From contig NZ_JAAQOM010000017.1 of assembly GCF_011682055.1 (NCBI RefSeq), positions 62,001 through 126,000 of the forward strand: 64,000 nucleotides of DNA, given 5' to 3'. This DNA comes from Telluria antibiotica (lineage in GTDB: Bacteria > Pseudomonadota > Gammaproteobacteria > Burkholderiales > Burkholderiaceae_D). Positions 62,355-64,000 of this stretch are shown here, piece after piece; within the stretch, counting starts at the first letter, position 1, and each line of letters starts with the position of its first letter. The position numbers and the translations under genes are program-made. The notes below the pieces were generated by a model. It did not search any database, was not told where the DNA came from, and was given only the letters and a program-made list of their open reading frames with translations.

Positions 62355-63950
62355 TCACGGCGCCGCGCCCCCGGTCGGCAGCGGCTCGGCCGGGGGCTTC
62401 GGCGCCGCCGGGGCCGCCGGTGCAGGCGCCGCACAGCTTGCGCGCAAGGTCGCCTTCAGCGCGATGGCCTCGGCCGTTTCGCCGCGCGCGTCGTGCAGTT
62501 CCGCCATATAGGCATCGGCCATGCACGTGCGCGCGTGCGCGAGCTTCGCGTCCTGCCCGGCTTCTTCCAGGAGCTGCGCCGCATTGGCCTTGCCGAGGTA
62601 GAAGTCGGCGATCGGGGCCGGCCAGTCGTCGTTCTTCTGCCGTTTCAGCGCGGCTTCCAGTTCCGTCTTCGCGAGGTCGGCCTCGCCGTGGCGCACGCGC
62701 GCGACGTACAGCCATAATGGGCCCACGCGGTCGGCCGGCAGCTCGTCGAGCGCGCGCCTGAGTTGCGGGATCGCCGTGTCCAGGTGCCCGGCCAGCATCT
62801 GTTGGCGCGCAACGAGCAGCGTCGCATTCGGCTGGCCGCCGGCCGCCGCCTTGTCCAGCCACGTCTTCGCCTCGGCCGGGTCGCGCGCGACGCCACGGCC
62901 GTTGACGTACATCGTGGCCAGCGCGTACTGGGCGTCCGCATTGCCTTCGTCGGCCTCCTGGCGCATCCACGGTTCCAGTCCGGTGCCGCGCGTGAACACG
63001 TCGCCGCCCAGGTAGGCGACGTACAGTTTTTCCTGGCTCATCGCGAACAGCACGCGGTGGGCGCGCAGAAAGTCCTGGCCCAGGTACACATCGGCGCCGT
63101 GCGAGCCCTGCGAGTCGATCACGCCCAGCTCGACGTTGGCGATGGTTTCGTCGCCGAGCTTGACGCTCTTGACGGGGACGACCCAGTACGGCGCGCTGTC
63201 GGAACCCACGCCGCCGGCATTGCCGATGCGGATGGCGCCCGCGCCCTTGACGTCGATGCCCGCGCGCTTCGCTGCGTCCAGCATCATGAAGCTGCGGCGC
63301 GCGCCCGAGGCGATCACGGCGTCCAGCTCGCGGCCGTTGACGACGACCGTGAAGTGCGGGTTCGGACTCTGGTCGCCGCTGCGTTCGAACGGCAGCACGA
63401 CGGTGTCTTCCTTCCACAGCAGCAGCGGCGTCTTGTCGCAGTCGTGCGGACGGTAGAACTTCATGCGGCGGGCACGCAGGTCGAGTTCCAGGTCCATCTG
63501 CAGCAGGAAGGGCGCGCCGAGGATGGCGTCGAAGGATGGGGTGAACGTCATGCTGCCGATGACGGTCAGCTCCGTGCGGTGGCCGCTGTGGATCGGACCG
63601 ATGGAAAAATCCTTCAGCCTGGCCGTGTAGAGGCGCGACCGGCCGCCGATTCCCTCGACCCAGTGCCCGGTCGGGAACAGGCCCAGGTCGCGTCGCGTCG
63701 CACCGTTCCTCGTCAGCGAGGTCTCGAACGCGCCCGTGTCGACGAGCATGATGGCCGGGATGCCGTCGATGGTGCCCTCGACGGCGGGCATGAGGCTTTC
63801 GCCCACGTAGCGGATCGGCAGGCCGCCCACGTCGACATAGGTGCACCGCTTGACGTCGTCCTCGGCGCGGGCGAGGCCCGACAGGCACAGCAGCAGGGCG
63901 GTGGCGCGGACGAGGCGGGAACGGCGCAGGGCGCTGTTGATCGTGATCAT
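62355..63950 (-). CDS. Paralogous retropepsin-like protein lacking the second catalytic Asp
   Basis: A 531-residue paralogue of the next gene, similar over nearly all its length (RYVGESLMPAVEGTIDG, GGDVFTRGTGLEPWMRQEAD). The first active site is intact, D71 in MLVDTGAFETS, but the second reads VIASGARRS, with A214 in place of the aspartate. It should not form a normal two-Asp site. The signal peptide is weaker (RATALLLCLSGLARAE), and an Ala/Pro-rich tail ends the protein. The start is set at MITINSALRR; ATG at 63971 is possible. The pair is a tandem duplication. Confidence 0.78.
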   Translation of the reverse strand: MITINSALRRSRLVRATALLLCLSGLARAEDDVKRCTYVDVGGLPIRYVGESLMPAVEGTIDGIPAIMLVDTGAFETSLTRNGATRRDLGLFPTGHWVEGIGGRSRLYTARLKDFSIGPIHSGHRTELTVIGSMTFTPSFDAILGAPFLLQMDLELDLRARRMKFYRPHDCDKTPLLLWKEDTVVLPFERSGDQSPNPHFTVVVNGRELDAVIASGARRSFMMLDAAKRAGIDVKGAGAIRIGNAGGVGSDSAPYWVVPVKSVKLGDETIANVELGVIDSQGSHGADVYLGQDFLRAHRVLFAMSQEKLYVAYLGGDVFTRGTGLEPWMRQEADEGNADAQYALATMYVNGRGVARDPAEAKTWLDKAAAGGQPNATLLVARQQMLAGHLDTAIPQLRRALDELPADRVGPLWLYVARVRHGEADLAKTELEAALKRQKNDDWPAPIADFYLGKANAAQLLEEAGQDAKLAHARTCMADAYMAELHDARGETAEAIALKATLRASCAAPAPAAPAAPKPPAEPLPTGGAAP

Positions 63951-64000
63951 ACTGACAATTCTACAGCGCAACTTTTCAAAAAAGACATTCCAAAAAAGCA

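Overview
The window is a high-GC chromosomal segment of a betaproteobacterium, most probably Oxalobacteraceae of the Massilia/Telluria/Duganella type. This assignment rests on the look of the proteins (DarP/PmbA pair, ParC/ParE, PaaX-controlled paa cluster, cache/chemoreceptor pair) and on codon usage; no rRNA gene is present to confirm it. About 70 genes fill both strands densely. I see no tRNA, rRNA, CRISPR array, prophage or intact insertion sequence.

Region by region. 0-0.7 kb: the start of a chemoreceptor gene and a periplasmic Cache protein. 1-6 kb: an operon for a KamA-type radical SAM enzyme, an MFS transporter and a fumarylacetoacetase-family hydrolase, facing a class III aminotransferase. 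6-9 kb: a carboxymuconolactone-decarboxylase-like protein, then a secreted protein coupled to a LytS/LytTR-type two-component pair. 9-15 kb: housekeeping genes (esterase, mog, darP, pmbA, nfsB, M14 carboxypeptidase). 15-28 kb: a complete-looking aerobic phenylacetate catabolic cluster (paaX divergent from paaABCDE-G-H-I-K-J-Y-Z) that lacks a recognisable paaF. 28-36 kb: cupin, HAD phosphatase, KTSC protein, argH, an exported cyanophycinase, tag, a GlxA-type regulator and a rhodanese. 36-43 kb: an accessory stretch rich in secreted proteins (M64 peptidase, two low-complexity exported proteins, an EXORDIUM-like protein, a lipase-chaperone-like protein with a DsbC-type isomerase). 43-48 kb: parC and parE. 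48-53 kb: a glutamine-amidotransferase-like hydrolase, a decayed IS5-family transposase and a large sensor diguanylate cyclase. 53-60 kb: small regulators and transporters, a Fur-box-controlled orphan gene, a MoxR-GNAT-VWA operon and two c-type cytochromes. 60-64 kb: a DUF1841 protein and tandem, duplicated double-domain retropepsin-like proteins.

Beyond the genes, the window carries a dispersed palindromic repeat family (core TAGGGTGGGCA...GTGCCCAC) at five loci, three of them paired as REPIN-like hairpins. Two copies sit inside the paa operon and one between parE and parC. Regulatory sites read directly from the sequence include a Fur box at 54246-54264, a LexA-like box at 47973-47992, an FNR-like box at 39936-39949, an 18-bp palindrome before nfsB, and hairpins that cover the ribosome binding sites of the genes at 36393 and 59468. 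All function calls are by recognition of sequence motifs and family resemblance; no database search was possible.
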